Positions 1 through 10,592 of a DNA stretch of 64,000 nt are shown here, piece by piece (positions within the stretch are counted from its first letter, which is position 1; every line of letters begins with the position of its first letter). Made by a program: the position numbers and the translations under genes. The notes under the pieces are model-generated. The model ran no database searches. It saw only the letters and a program-made list of their open reading frames with translations, and had not been told where the DNA came from. Origin of the DNA: Membranipora membranacea (Eukaryota > Bryozoa > Gymnolaemata > Cheilostomatida > Membraniporidae); the NCBI GenBank assembly GCA_914767715.1, contig OU612066.1, positions 2,359,001-2,423,000 on the forward strand. The letters run 5' to 3'.

Positions 1-261
1 GGCCACTAGCCACGCAGCCACCCAAGCGCTGAAGCTTCAAGATTTTCATTGATGTATGTTATAGATGTATGGGTAAAGTAAGCTGTTTTTAAATTTTTAA
101 TTGCTTTCATGGCACGTATCAGACAAAAAATAAAAATAGCACACCCTCAACTGGTTATACTATACATATGTGGTAGAACACAGGACTGTAATTCAGCCGT
201 TTCTTCATTTTTTTCCAAAACATTTTTTGAAAAAGTGATATGAGGCACTGGTTATTGTTTT

Positions 262-786
262 CTATATAATCTCCCTACAAGAACTAACAAACACAGATAC
301 ATATGAGATAAATGGGACTGAAATCATGGCGACAGAAATCGGCAAACTCCTCGGTGTCAACATTGATCCATACCTTAGTTTCAGCAGCCATGTAGACGAT
401 AATGTAAAATGCAGAATGAGACATGTTTGATCACTTTCTTTAAAACTCATAAACATCATGTCATCACATATGCAACACCAGCATGGGCATCACTTATCAC
501 GAATAGCAAAATGAAAGCACTTGAAAGGATCCAGAAGCATGCCCTTAAGATTCTCCCTCCAACCAACTGCTATGAGGAGAGTTTGTGGGAGTTTGCTGTA
601 CCTTACATCTCTCTGCTTCTCCATGACAGAAGCTCTGTCTATTACCAGAAGATTTTTAGGGATGAGAAACATCCTCTAAACATTATAATCAAACGTAACA
701 GCTCCACACAAACACTGCACAATAATCGACAGAGCTGTATATATATATATACTTTATTATTGCCGATCAAAGTCAAAGACAAATAA
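262..786 (+). pseudogene. LINE reverse-transcriptase C-terminal fragment (CR1/L2-like)
   Basis: Two plus-strand reading frames, broken by a frameshift near 425, together read like the thumb and C-terminal part of a non-LTR retrotransposon reverse transcriptase. The first has a KLLGVNID..L.F..HV pattern. The second has YATPAWASL, then a LERIQKHALKIL helix and a tail rich in LLHDRSS..YY. The same order of motifs occurs in the LINE remnant next door at 827-1500, on the other strand. The fragment is 5' truncated, has no catalytic YxDD region and cannot be active. Family assignment (CR1/L2 type) rests on the C-terminal pattern only. Confidence 0.7.
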
Positions 787-795
787 AGACCACGC

Positions 796-822
796 ATAAA
801 TAAATAAATAAATAAAAACAAA
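796..822. repeat. (AAAT)n microsatellite between two LINE tails
   Basis: A short run of TAAATAAATAAATA units lies exactly where the 3' ends of two oppositely oriented LINE fragments meet. Short microsatellite tails are typical 3' ends of CR1/L2-type LINEs, so this is probably the tail of one or both. Confidence 0.75.
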
Positions 823-826
823 GCAG

Positions 827-1500
827 TCAGGTGTATTTATGAAAAATATCATTGTCTATAAATGCTGTCCTATTTATAGAACGGTGATTTCGGGCATCCA
901 GAAATATTTTGCACGGATGATTCTCATATTCTTTAACCTTTGCAATATATCGAAAACAAAGAATATCAAGATGTATTATTAGCTCTTCGAGCTTTAGTAA
1001 AGAAAGTCTCTCCTCATACTCTTCCTCATATGGAATCATAATTCTGGTGCAGAGCTTTTGAAATCTCTCGAGTTTATCCTCATCATTATAGGAGGTGTGT
1101 GGGAACCAGCACGGGGCTCCATACGATAAAATTCCAGCTTTGTAAAATAATATCAGTGAATGAGATCTCACACCAGCTTTTCTTAGCTTTATAAGACCAT
1201 GTAGAGAATGTTTTGTTTTGTCAATGATATGGTTTACATGGGAGTGAAACTTCAGGTGCTCATCAACTATCACACCAAGGAGCCTCACATTTGGGGTGTA
1301 GAGTATTTCAGAGTGATTGATGTCATAGGTGTCAATGGTGAGTTTTTTTTGCAAAGTGAAGTTTATGGAGAGAAGTGCCGCACTGCCAAGTATGCCAACA
1401 GCTTTTTTGTCAGATATGCTACGTAGTTTCTGTATCACACTACAATTTTGAAGGTTTTCCATTTTTCTTTTAACAACTACTCCATTATAAACCCCATAGT
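827..1500 (-). pseudogene. LINE reverse-transcriptase C-terminal fragment (CR1/L2-like)
   Basis: A minus-strand frame of about 210 codons reads as the C-terminal third of a non-LTR reverse transcriptase: LLGVIVDEHLKFHSHV, then GLIKLRKAGVRSHSL..FYKAGILSYGAPCWFP, then KLERFQKLCTRIM. This is the region after the catalytic palm, which is missing here, so the copy is 5' truncated. It converges on the plus-strand LINE fragment at 262-786 and shares its architecture, but the two differ in many residues and are separate insertions. Confidence 0.8.
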
Positions 1501-1710
1501 TTCTGAGAGAGTCTCAATAAAATCTTATTTAATCTTATCTTCAATAACACTCTAATTTGCATCAAGAGGAGTCTTACTGAAGCTTGTGATGTGAGTCGAT
1601 GAAGCTTAGTACACTCTTCGGTAAGTGTAGAATGGTCTATTTGCTGGTAATTTGACTTTTATGATAGGATTTCACCATCAAAAAGTTTCCAAAAACCCTC
1701 TTGACAATGT

Positions 1711-1835
1711 CTAATGGTAGCCTGCTTTGTTCGGTAGGGACAAAGCTTGTCAACTCTTGGGAACGAGCTATCAAGAAAAGAGTTGTCGACCCTCCCCAAC
1801 CGAACTTAGCTTGTCAGGACAGGCTAGTCTAACGG
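1711..1835. repeat. Imperfect inverted repeat in gene-free stretch 1501-2116
   Basis: Short blocks TAGCCTG, GTTCGG and AGAGTTG.. recur in reverse complement on the right side (CAACTC.., CCGAAC, CAGGCTA), giving an imperfect palindrome of about 120 bases. The rest of 1501-2116 shows no gene or repeat that I recognise. Confidence 0.4.
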
Positions 1836-2116
1836 TAGATGCTGTGATAAAACATCACAAAGAATTGCAAATTTTGCAGCTTTTACACAAGTTATAAGTT
1901 ATCCTCTCGTGTCAATGGAGAAGACAGCCCTGAAATGAGTGATTTGAAGCTCGATGAGTAGTCAATCCAGGGAGAATTCTCCCTGGTCTAGCCTTGTCTG
2001 CTGTGTGCTTGAAGGGAACTCAGTTATTATGAACCAAGATCTCTCCCTAAATCTGAAACACCAAATATAAAGACTAGAACCTTGCATCAGACCAAGGGAA
2101 AAATATTGTGATATCA

Positions 2117-2122
2117 TTTATT
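2117..2122 (-). promoter_or_regulatory. Candidate polyadenylation signal of the CYB561D2-like gene
   Basis: AATAAA on the minus strand, about 270 bases beyond the stop codon of the cytochrome b561 gene. It is the closest canonical hexamer I noticed; no transcript evidence is available. Confidence 0.4.
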
Positions 2123-2394
2123 TCAAACTTAACAATTATAAAACATGGCCCTTTGTTCTTATATCGATAAACAATGCAGTTCTCTTATGATGTTTGACAT
2201 TATCAACCATTACCATGAAAAGCAGCTACTAGGTTTGCACAAGAACTACAAAAGCACTACTGATAGAACCAAAAAATATAATTGTAACGCAAATCATGGA
2301 AAACAAGGAAAACAGTTTGTCTTTTATCAGAATCTTTTGATGATTTTTTTACCAGGTCGATGATAAAATCATCTAAGATTTGATATAGAGATCA

Positions 2395-4153
2395 TTATTG
2401 GCGTTGTCTTCTCATGCGTGGTAGAGTACTGTTGGTGATTTGTGTCATGATAACAAGAGCTAATACATCAATACAGGCGATACACCCGTACCAGGCTGGC
2501 CCTGTTATATTCTTCACAGCCCAGTTAGATCTCATCGCCAGGTTAAACACTATAGTAACCAGCGTATAATTGAAGAGACCGTAGACTGAGTGATAGATTT
2601 TAGCCTGAGCTAGAGACACAAATCGTTTGATGATCGATGGATAGATAAGTACGACCCCAGCTAGTGCCTGAGCGCAGCATGATATGACAGTTATAAGCCC
2701 GAGTAAGCCATGCCAGCTGGTATAATGTGGCTTTCCTCGCTCCTCCTTACTCAGATAGATAGCTAACAGACCACCCAGAGAGCAGACGATCATGAGCAGC
2801 TGTAGAATCCAGTGAGATCTGACCTGTAGCTTCCTGTCGCCTCGTACTACAGAACTCTGCTGTGAGAACATCAGTATTGCTTCAGTCAAAAACAGCGAAA
2901 ACTGTAATACAAAACATACAGCTATCAGTAATAATGGTAGTGACAATGTAGAGCGAAGGAACACTGTAACGGGGAGCCGACTACTCTGTGATACCTCTCT
3001 ACACGTTCAAATATCAGAATGTGAAACCATGAGGGTTTGGAATTCCTGCATGATATGCATCATCTTCTCCGTTCGGTAATCTATATTCAGTTCCGTCTAT
3101 TAATTCTTTGATTAGTTGAACCCGCTTTACCAATGATAAATGGGTTGAATAAATCCCTTAATTGGCCACAGTTGCTGGCATAGCTGATATCTAATAACTT
3201 TTGATCTGGATAGTCAGTAATATGATACCAGAAGTTGCCCAGGACAAAAATGTGATCTTGATTGATGCATGAAGCGTGACAAAGATATAATTAGACACCC
3301 AATGGCAGGTTCGGCAGACATGAACATTTTGTTAGAACAAGTACTTTAGGATGTCATTTTCCAACCTAAGATATCCGACATAAATGATTACTCAGTAACC
3401 CGCTAATTATTCAGTTAGGTACAGTAATGCATCCCATAGGAATAAAAAGTCAAACACACTGTTCATTATCCAAAGTGGATTTTCCTGCTGTGCTGTTTCC
3501 TGTGCGAATCGACAAACCAATGACTTTCTATTAGCTATCATTACAGCAACATCAAGAGAGACATACCCCTATGTTGCACATTTTCTGACAGAAACAAGCC
3601 ACAATGGATTTGTCACACAAATGATGATATAAAATGTAGCCATCAAAGCTACAAACTATCCTTATTTTAAAACACGACTCAAAATTCAAATATATTTGAC
3701 CGAGTTCTCACAATAGGCATTACAGTGCCTACTCTCAAGTCCCAATATTGATAAAAAATAAGGTAGTATCCTATACAAAAATTAGTTATAATAACTTACC
3801 GCCAATGTCATGAGGAATGGGTGCCATGAGAAGTAATCTACAATGCGAAACAATTGATTAAGCAAAAGGTCAATCACATAACAGCGTATCACACTAAACA
3901 ATAAAGTGCCTGACTGACCCTGAAATTTGCAGTTTAAAAAGCTTATGAAGACAAAATGTACATCGGTGTGATAATCAGAGAGAGATGACAGTACAGACTT
4001 ACTAGCTCCAGGTACGCAGGAGTATACCATGAAAGTAGTAAATAAGAACACAGCCAGGTGAGCCACCATGGTGATAAGGAATGTTCTCTGATTAGAATAC
4101 GAGGTTAAATCCCTCTTCTTCTTATCCTCCTGGTTCTCAATTTCATCCAGCAT
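2395..4153 (-). CDS. CYB561D2: Cytochrome b561 domain-containing protein 2-like (transmembrane ferric reductase family)
   Basis: Three exons on the minus strand, 4003-4153, 3800-3837 and 2395-2901, joined by GT-AG introns in frame, give 231 residues (human CYB561D2 is about 222). The protein is a multi-helix membrane protein of the cytochrome b561 family, which moves electrons across a membrane between two b haems, typically from ascorbate to an acceptor such as ferric iron. The four histidines expected to bind the two haems are all present: H56 in SWHP, H93 in RSHW, H127 in SWHG and H167 in IYHS. The segment FLTEAILMFS directly after the exon 2-3 junction is the family's second-helix signature, and the C-terminal ...LPRMRRQRQ ends in a basic tail as in D2 members. 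Exon 2 has only 38 bases. Exon boundaries are my inference from splice consensus and family alignment. CYB561D1 is the alternative paralogue. Confidence 0.88.
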
Positions 4154-4601
4154 TAGTCACTTCTGTCTGTGAATATAATACAGAAAAGAGTAGAGTGATA
4201 CACTAAATTTCATAATTCATAAAAGAGAATTTTCCATGTAAATAATGAAAAGCATCAACTGTTTACCCAGATTAACTACACAGAGTGGGCCTGGGTTCCT
4301 GTAATGGGCACTCAATTATCATCTACATCTCACATTGTGATTAGGATGCGGTTGATAGCCTAATGGAATACATTAGCTGGAAATTTTGTATACAGATGCA
4401 ACCAACCAAATTCGACTCACTCATTATTTATATAATTTTTGATACATTCAATCAAGGGTTGGCAGTCTGTGCAATGATGAGTGATGAGATGAAGATTTAG
4501 ACATTCAGGGTCCAGTGGATCGTCAGACACCACACTCTGAACACTGAGGCGCAGATGATGCCCCTCATCCAATTGGCGGCATCATCTGCGTCACAAATGG
4601 A

Positions 4602-4680
4602 ATTCTAAATAGAGTGTTTGAGATTTCCTGGAGCATCTGATCTTGATGCTCCAGGAAATCTCAAACACTCTGTTTAAGAA
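4602..4680. repeat. Near-perfect palindrome (hairpin, 27-bp perfect core arms)
   Basis: Arms 4611-4637 and 4645-4671 are perfect reverse complements around a 7-base loop, with imperfect pairing extending about nine bases further out on each side. The boundary word AGAGTGTTT appears a third time at about 4748, after a second hairpin (4692-4727, AGCATTATA...TATAATGCT). This is compatible with a foldback-type MITE. No coding content. Confidence 0.85.
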
Positions 4681-4927
4681 TTAAATTTATCAGCATTATA
4701 CTTGGAGTGACTCCAGGTATAATGCTAACAAATGGAAAATTTAAATAGAGTGTTTCCCTTGGTTACTCGAGCGGGGATCTAAATTTCAGAATTACCCCAC
4801 CAAGCGAAGGACCTGTGGCCAGTTAACATTCTAGCTAGGCGAAGTATACGATATATGGTTCCGACAAATGAGCCTGACACAGAGCTGGAACCTTAAACTA
4901 AAAGAAGTAAGTAATAGATAGTAAGTG

Positions 4928-4967
4928 AGTACTAACAAGGAGTAACAGCTGAGTACTCCTTGGTACT
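4928..4967. repeat. Small hairpin with CAAGGAGT / ACTCCTTG core
   Basis: The AGTACT..CAAGGAGT block is followed within ten bases by its reverse complement. It resembles other small hairpins in this window with the same core. The remaining sequence of 4154-5575 has no gene. A 50-base stretch at 5385-5435 is repeated in inverted orientation at about 10270-10322. Confidence 0.6.
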
Positions 4968-5580
4968 AAGTATGTATCATGTACCAAAACACAGACAAAC
5001 AGGTTGTTAGTTGACTTTAACACAGGCCCACTGCAGTCTGTGCAAGCCCATTGATTTAGTAGCCCAGGTCTCATCCAATGGGGGATTTGACATCATTGGA
5101 CTGTGACAAACTGCAGTGGGAGTGCCCTATCTATGATTTTCAAGTCAACAACAAAGTGAAAGTCAATAACAAAATAAATTGTGATTGTTTGTATTGGCAA
5201 AGAAGGTGAGTAAAAGTCCTTGAAAACCCCAGGTACCGATGTCAAACAGCCAAACACAGACCAAAACACATCTGCTCAAAGACGTGGCTGACACTTCAGT
5301 GATACCAGCATTCTACCTGGGTTTCAATACTGAATATAACTACCTTCCAGTCCTTGAAGAGTGATCTCTGGGAAGAACGATCTCTGGGAAGAACTTGTTA
5401 GCCACATAGCAGGGTAGAAGGGGCGTGGCTTGTTTGATTATGAGAGTAAAGACAACTCCCTATTTTCTATATATATATATATATTGACACAAATTAATGT
5501 AATGTAATTTCAGATGTTTCGATGTTCTTTCATCACAGATTTGATGGTTTCAATGTAGGTATTGTTGCAAAGCTTAGAAT

Positions 5581-5856
5581 TGAGCTGTACATGGATTGGA
5601 CATCTATTTGGTTGTGCTAGCTTTAAAACCCTAAGCTAACAAGTTTATTTATTATTAACTTATTAAACAAAGCATCTTCTTTGTTTAACATCTAATATAC
5701 AACTAACAAAAAGGATGCAGACGAATGATTAAAATAGGCCAATAAAAAGAGCCTTTACAATAATGAAATACCAATCAAGTAATAGATAACATAAAGGACT
5801 TTCACTTTACAAAGTGAAACTACTAAAGGATAATAACAAAACTGTAATACATAACA
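5581..5856 (-). repeat. 3' LTR (276 bp)
   Basis: On the minus strand it begins TGTTATGTATTACAG immediately after the purine tract and ends ...CA against the AGAAT target duplication. The first ~85 bases recur in the high-coordinate LTR at 9297-9274 and 8000-7942, which fixes the LTR start. The far end is set by the target duplication. Confidence 0.85.
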
Positions 5857-5893
5857 TTCTCCCACGCTATATAAAATTACATCAACAATGATT

Positions 5894-7830
5894 CTAAACA
5901 GTCATATCGTAGTCTTTAAGGAAAGTCGGGGGGCGGCGTTGTCTGCGTGGTCTTATCTGTTGAGCTGGTGTGGCCGCTGGCACCTCAGTAGATTCCTGAC
6001 CCTCCACCGCAGTACTGGCAGCGGCACCGGTGACTGCCGAATCTAGTGGGGGAGTTTCTTCTGATTCAGGTCTCTCGTTAAATGTAGTCTCTGCTGGAAT
6101 TTGGCCAACCTCCCTATCTACAACAGAAGAAGATGACATGTTATTTCTAAACAGAGATTTGCTTCTATCATTGACTTCAAACTCCTTTCCCTCCTCAAAA
6201 TTATCTAATTCACAGGCCTTAAGCTGGTCTACATGCCTTTTCCAAATTACCAACTCGCCCCTCAGTTCGACCTGTATGCTGTAAGTGACAGGTGACATTT
6301 TGGCAACTACTACGCCTGATAACCACCCAGGTTTCCTAATGTTTCGATAGTCTCGAGCTCTTACTGGATCTCCAATAACAAACGCACGGGGATGCTGCAC
6401 CCCTCCTGATTCTTGAGTGATACGAGCCCTCATATCCGGTCTCACCAAATCAAGCCTAGTGCGAATTCTACGGCCCATGAGCATTTCTGAGGGTGTTTGA
6501 CCAGTCAAAGAATGAGGTGTTGAGCGGTACACTAATAAAAACTCATGCAATCGATGTAGTTTAGAGAACTTACCGTTGCTCTTCTTTAACCCTCGTTTCA
6601 ATGTTTTTACAAACCTTTCTGCGGCTCCGTTTGATGATGGATGAAATGGTGCTGAGAATATGCTCTTAACTCCATTTTTCTGGAGAAACTTCTGTAATTC
6701 CAGGCTAGGAAAAGGTGGTCCGTTGTCTGCAACGATCTCCTCACATAGCCCTTGTCTTGAGAAGACACTTCTCAGAGCTTCGATGGTGCGCTCCGCATTG
6801 GTACCTCTTGACATCAGGATAACCTCTGTCCACTTTGAGAATGCGTCTACCATGACAAAGTAGTAATCTCCTTCAAACTGTGCGAAGTCTATATGTACCC
6901 TTCTCCATGGTCGATCCGGCCAAGCCCATGAGTTGTGGGACAGTTGAGGTGGGCTTTCAGCATTCTGCTGACATGGTGAGCATTTCCTTACTTCTGCCTC
7001 AATCTCTTTATCAATTTTAGGCCACCAGAAATGAATTCTTGCCAGTGCCTTCATCTTCACAATGCCTTGGTGACCCTGGTGAAGCTCCTCCAGAAGTTTA
7101 AATCTCAGTTTGTTGGGTATAATAACGCGATTTCCCCACAGAAGGCAGCCATCTTCTATCGTTATTTCATTCCTTTTATGATGATAAACTTCCAGTGTTG
7201 CTTCAGACACTGCTGGCCAGCCAGTCTTCACACAGTGCATTACTTTGGAAAGTATGGGATCTGTACGAGTTTGACGTGCAATCTGTCTAGCTGTTACTGG
7301 GAGTGAAGCGAGAACTTCAGTATTACACTCTCTAGCTTCCTGTGTCCATTTGATGATCTCGGGATTCGACTCCGTTTTCTTTAGTGGCAAATGTGACAGT
7401 GCATCAGCACAACCATTCTTGCTACCTGGTCTGTGTTGCACCTGGAATGTATATCCCGCTATTCCAATAGCCCATCTGAGAATCCTTGCAGCTGCAAGGC
7501 TGGGGAGCCCCTTTCGAGATCCTAATATATGACATAGTGGTTGATTGTCCGAGTATAATACAAATTTTCTACCATATAGATAGTAATGAAACTTCTTGAT
7601 ACCATATATTATGGCTAGAGCTTCTCTGTCAATCTGAGAATAGTTCTTTTCAGCATCAGTCAGAGTACGTGAGGCAAATGCTATTGGCCTCTCATGTTTG
7701 CCTCGTCCGTGACTTATTACTGCTCCTAATCCTACTGGAGAAGCATCCACAGCTAGATAAATCTCCTCCTTAGGGTCATAGTGAGCCAGTACTGTGTCCT
7801 CTGTAATTTTTCTCTTGATCCTGTCAAATG
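5894..7830 (-). CDS. Ty3/gypsy pol fragment: RNase H and integrase
   Basis: A single open frame on the minus strand. It begins mid-protein, about 27 codons before the in-frame Met at 7750 (…DPKEEIYLAVDASPVGLGAV), and ends at the stop at 5894. The N-terminal ~120 residues are a retroelement RNase H (DASPVGLGAV, then REALAIIYG, then SDNQPL). Next come the integrase zinc-binding motif (LHQGHQG ... CSPCQQ) and the catalytic core with its acidic triad in HIDFAQ, ADNGPPF and NGAAERF. A basic, proline-rich tail follows. The frame has no stop, so the decay is by deletion rather than point mutation. The RT, protease and gag parts are absent. Confidence 0.93.
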
Positions 7831-7941
7831 AGGTGTGCTGAATTTTACTGTGTAAATGAGTAAATGAATTTTACTGTGTAATGAGGTGTGCTGAATGAGG
7901 TGTGCTGAATATTCATTTAGGTGTGCTGAAGTAACTCATTT
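7831..7941. repeat. Junction filler of repeated TGAGGTGTGCTGAAT words
   Basis: Between the broken pol frame and the broken LTR lie about 110 bases made of four or five copies of the word GAGGTGTGCTGAA and two copies of TTTTACTGTGTAA. They look like templated filler produced when the internal deletion of the retrotransposon was healed. Confidence 0.55.
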
Positions 7942-7998
7942 GTCAAGTAATAGATAACATAAAGGACTTTCACTTTCCAAAGTGAAACTACTAAAGGA

Positions 7999-9273
7999 TA
8001 CCCAGCGGGCACATTGTATGCGGCAACATGTTTCCAATGTCGCAATTGGATTGTTTCTGTGTTGCATGGTACACGTTTAACATTCAATATCTTGTAGATG
8101 CATAAATGGTGCATACAAAGCAACACAGTTTTTTCCAATATGGTAACTGCGCAGTAACTACAGCTACTTTACTCGAGAGTAATTTGCAAGAATACTGGCA
8201 TCATATGTGATAAAATGCTTTGCCATTTGTTTGTTAACACTCTATGTGGCTCCAAATTGTGTGCAATTCTATTTTGCACTGTTTTATTCCATTTTCTTAA
8301 AATCAAATCTAGTCTCTAGACCGCATGGGAATGATGCGTTTATGACCACGTAGAGGCGTAAATGGTTCATACAAATCAACACAGTTTTTTTCCAATATGG
8401 TAACTGCGCAGTAACTACAGCTACTTTACTAGAGAGTAATTTGCAAGAATACTGGCATCATATGGGAAAAAAATGCTTTGCAATTTGTTTGCTAACACTC
8501 TGTGTGGCTCCAAATTGTGTGCAATTCTATTTTGCACTGTTGTATTCCATTTTCTTAAAATCAAATCTAGTCTCTAAACTGCATGGGAACGATGCGTTCA
8601 TGACTGCGTAGCTGTTGAATTTGTATACATTACTTGCATTTATCTCCCCTGGTAAGCTGCCAACGTTTGGTAAGCCCTTGTGACAACACAACAGTGCAAT
8701 ATAATTATTTAAATAAACCAATATTCAATAACTTTGAAACATTAATACATGTCAGTATTTTGAAATTGGTAAATAAATAGCCAGGATTTAAATTACCTGC
8801 ATTAAGCACCACTTAATGTTCTTTGCGAATAAAGTTGAACCAGATTGTATTCGAAATAAGGTTCAAGAGGTACACTGCTAATGACTCCATGACATACCCT
8901 ACACTAAAGGAAGTCCAATGGTCTAATGGGCCTACTACTCAACATCCGCAGTGGACTGAATCACTATGAGTAAAACACCCTCCTAAATGCTAATTGATAT
9001 TAAATCTAATAAATCGTAATTAAAATGAAATATATACTGAGGTATGACATATTGCGTATAAATTTGCTGTGTAGAAAACGCATGGTTACTATATATACAA
9101 GCCTCTAGTTAGATGTGTAGCAGAGGCAGTTTATATATGGTAACAATATCTACTAAAATGCACCATTCCAACGTATATTAGCGTGACAGATTGCCACATT
9201 AGGCAGACGTAGTTCAGCCTCTAAGGTAAACATCTTTTCAACATAGTTTAGATACAGTTGTGCCGGCTGGGTA
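7999..9273. mobile_element. Non-autonomous DNA transposon (1,271 bp) with TA target duplication, inside the LTR
   Basis: The insertion is 8001-9271. It starts CCCAGCGGGCAC and ends GTGCCGGCTGGG, an inverted repeat of 12 bases with one mismatch. It is flanked by TA on each side (7999-8000, 9272-9273). Removing it with one TA restores the LTR exactly as in the intact copy at 5581-5856. Inside, a 256-bp segment starting near 8094 is tandemly duplicated from 8350. No transposase frame is visible. TA duplication fits Tc1/mariner-like cut-and-paste elements, but the terminal sequence alone does not prove the superfamily. Confidence 0.88.
8094..8606. repeat. 256-bp tandem duplication inside the DNA transposon
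   Basis: Two adjacent copies starting at about 8094 and 8350, each opening with GTAGAnGCnTAAATGG and containing TCCAATATGGTAACTGCGCA, differ by scattered substitutions. Unit offset is 256 bases. Confidence 0.85.
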
Positions 9274-9383
9274 ATAACAAAACTGTAATACATAACAAGA
9301 ATAACTGACAATACCTCTTAGTGACCTAAATCAATGCGCAGTCGGTGTTTGCTAAAGTCACAAGGATCTAAAATATATACATC

Positions 9384-9440
9384 AGTTTGTTCCCTCTGTG
9401 GTGGAGGGATATCCCTCTGCGACCACAGAGGGAACAAACT
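9384..9440. repeat. Perfect 19-bp-arm palindrome
   Basis: Arms 9384-9402 (AGTTTGTTCCCTCTGTGGT) and 9422-9440 are exact reverse complements. The loop itself contains the palindrome GAGGGATATCCCTC. The rest of 9303-10592 shows no gene, apart from a 50-base block at 10270-10322 shared in inverted orientation with 5385-5435. Confidence 0.85.
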
Positions 9441-10592
9441 TGTTCTACAATACTTATATTCAAATATGTTAAATGCGAACTCTTAGTTGAATATATCTGC
9501 AGCTATTTGCTCCCATCATTCAACAGCAGTGGTGTCTCATTGATAACCTCAATATTTGTGACAGCACCATCGAACGTTGTAATCTATTATTAAATGCAAG
9601 TAAGGTAGCACTTGCCGCAACTTGAATACTAAAAACATATCGAGGCTGCAAAATGCAAAGAATATTCAGCATCCTCTGAGACCATGTTTGTGCAGTTTTT
9701 AAAGAGGCTACTAGGATGATTAATAAGGTACTAACCAAAATTCAGCTCACTAAGTGATGTTTTCATTTGCTTCGTCGAGTTGTTATTTGTGATATAAAGT
9801 CTAACACTAGCTTGAATGTTGGAATTAGTAAATGTTTAAGTGAAGTTTGAAGTTTGTTTATTGCCTTATTTCTGATATCCATCCTGTAATTGGTTGATAG
9901 CATCGAAAGTACGGCACATAAGTAAATCAAAATAAAAGGAGTCTGAGCTGCATTAGTTGAAAAATCGTAATAGCATTCAAAATGGTGTTTTCCCTCTTGG
10001 TGGTTCTGCATTGGATGGCTGGTATTTATCTATCTTTGGTCTTCAAGCATATTTTCTGTTTGTATTTTATTTTAATGCGGGAGTTCAGGGGGTGTGGTGA
10101 TCTTAGCTGGCTATTTTAGTGAAGTGTCAGAGGCATACATCATATAAGCATGTAGAGAGTATTTGTAATATTAGTAAGGCACTACTGCTATAAAATACAT
10201 CTAATATAACCATGTGCTTTCACAATGTCTGTATACAAATAAGTAAACCAATGAAACAAGAGTATCAGGCCACGCCCTTCAACCCTGCTATGTGGCTAAC
10301 AAGTTCTTCCTGATCTCTGCTCTCACTTGATTTTTATAACCTGATAATCTTTAACGACTACCAATGAAGTGAGGGTTTTTTCCTCACCGTCTCCCATTAA
10401 AAGTGTAAATATCATAAGTATTTTCAACTATGGTAGAATTAAGGTCAAGGCTTGATATATAGTCGGCTCTAAAGGCTCTATTTTCAATTATCACAGGAAG
10501 ATATATTCGTCATGAAATTACTATAGAGCAAGGTCAGTCAGTTGTCAGACGTGTCCAACCAGAAGAAAAAGTGAATGAGGAGAAAGACAAAA

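Larger units (their letters stand above)
5576..9302 (-). mobile_element. Ty3/gypsy LTR retrotransposon, internally deleted, with 5-bp target duplications
   Basis: The element occupies 5581-9297 on the minus strand. AGAAT flanks it on both sides (5576-5580 and 9298-9302), which is the 5-bp duplication expected of a Ty3/gypsy integrase. The outermost bases form TG...CA ends. A purine tract GGGAGAA lies just inside the 3' LTR. The 5' LTR (high-coordinate side) is truncated: it keeps only 9274-9297 and 7942-8000, separated by a DNA transposon, and the region between that LTR stub and the RNase H part of pol has been lost. Gag, protease and the reverse-transcriptase core are missing, so the copy is not autonomous. 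Confidence 0.9.

Noticed and set aside
5370-10325. Inverted 50-base block shared by 5385-5435 and 10270-10322 as possible ends of one large element
   Set aside because: It lies outside the target duplications of the Ty3/gypsy element, is short, and has no matching terminal structure; treated as a dispersed repeat fragment.
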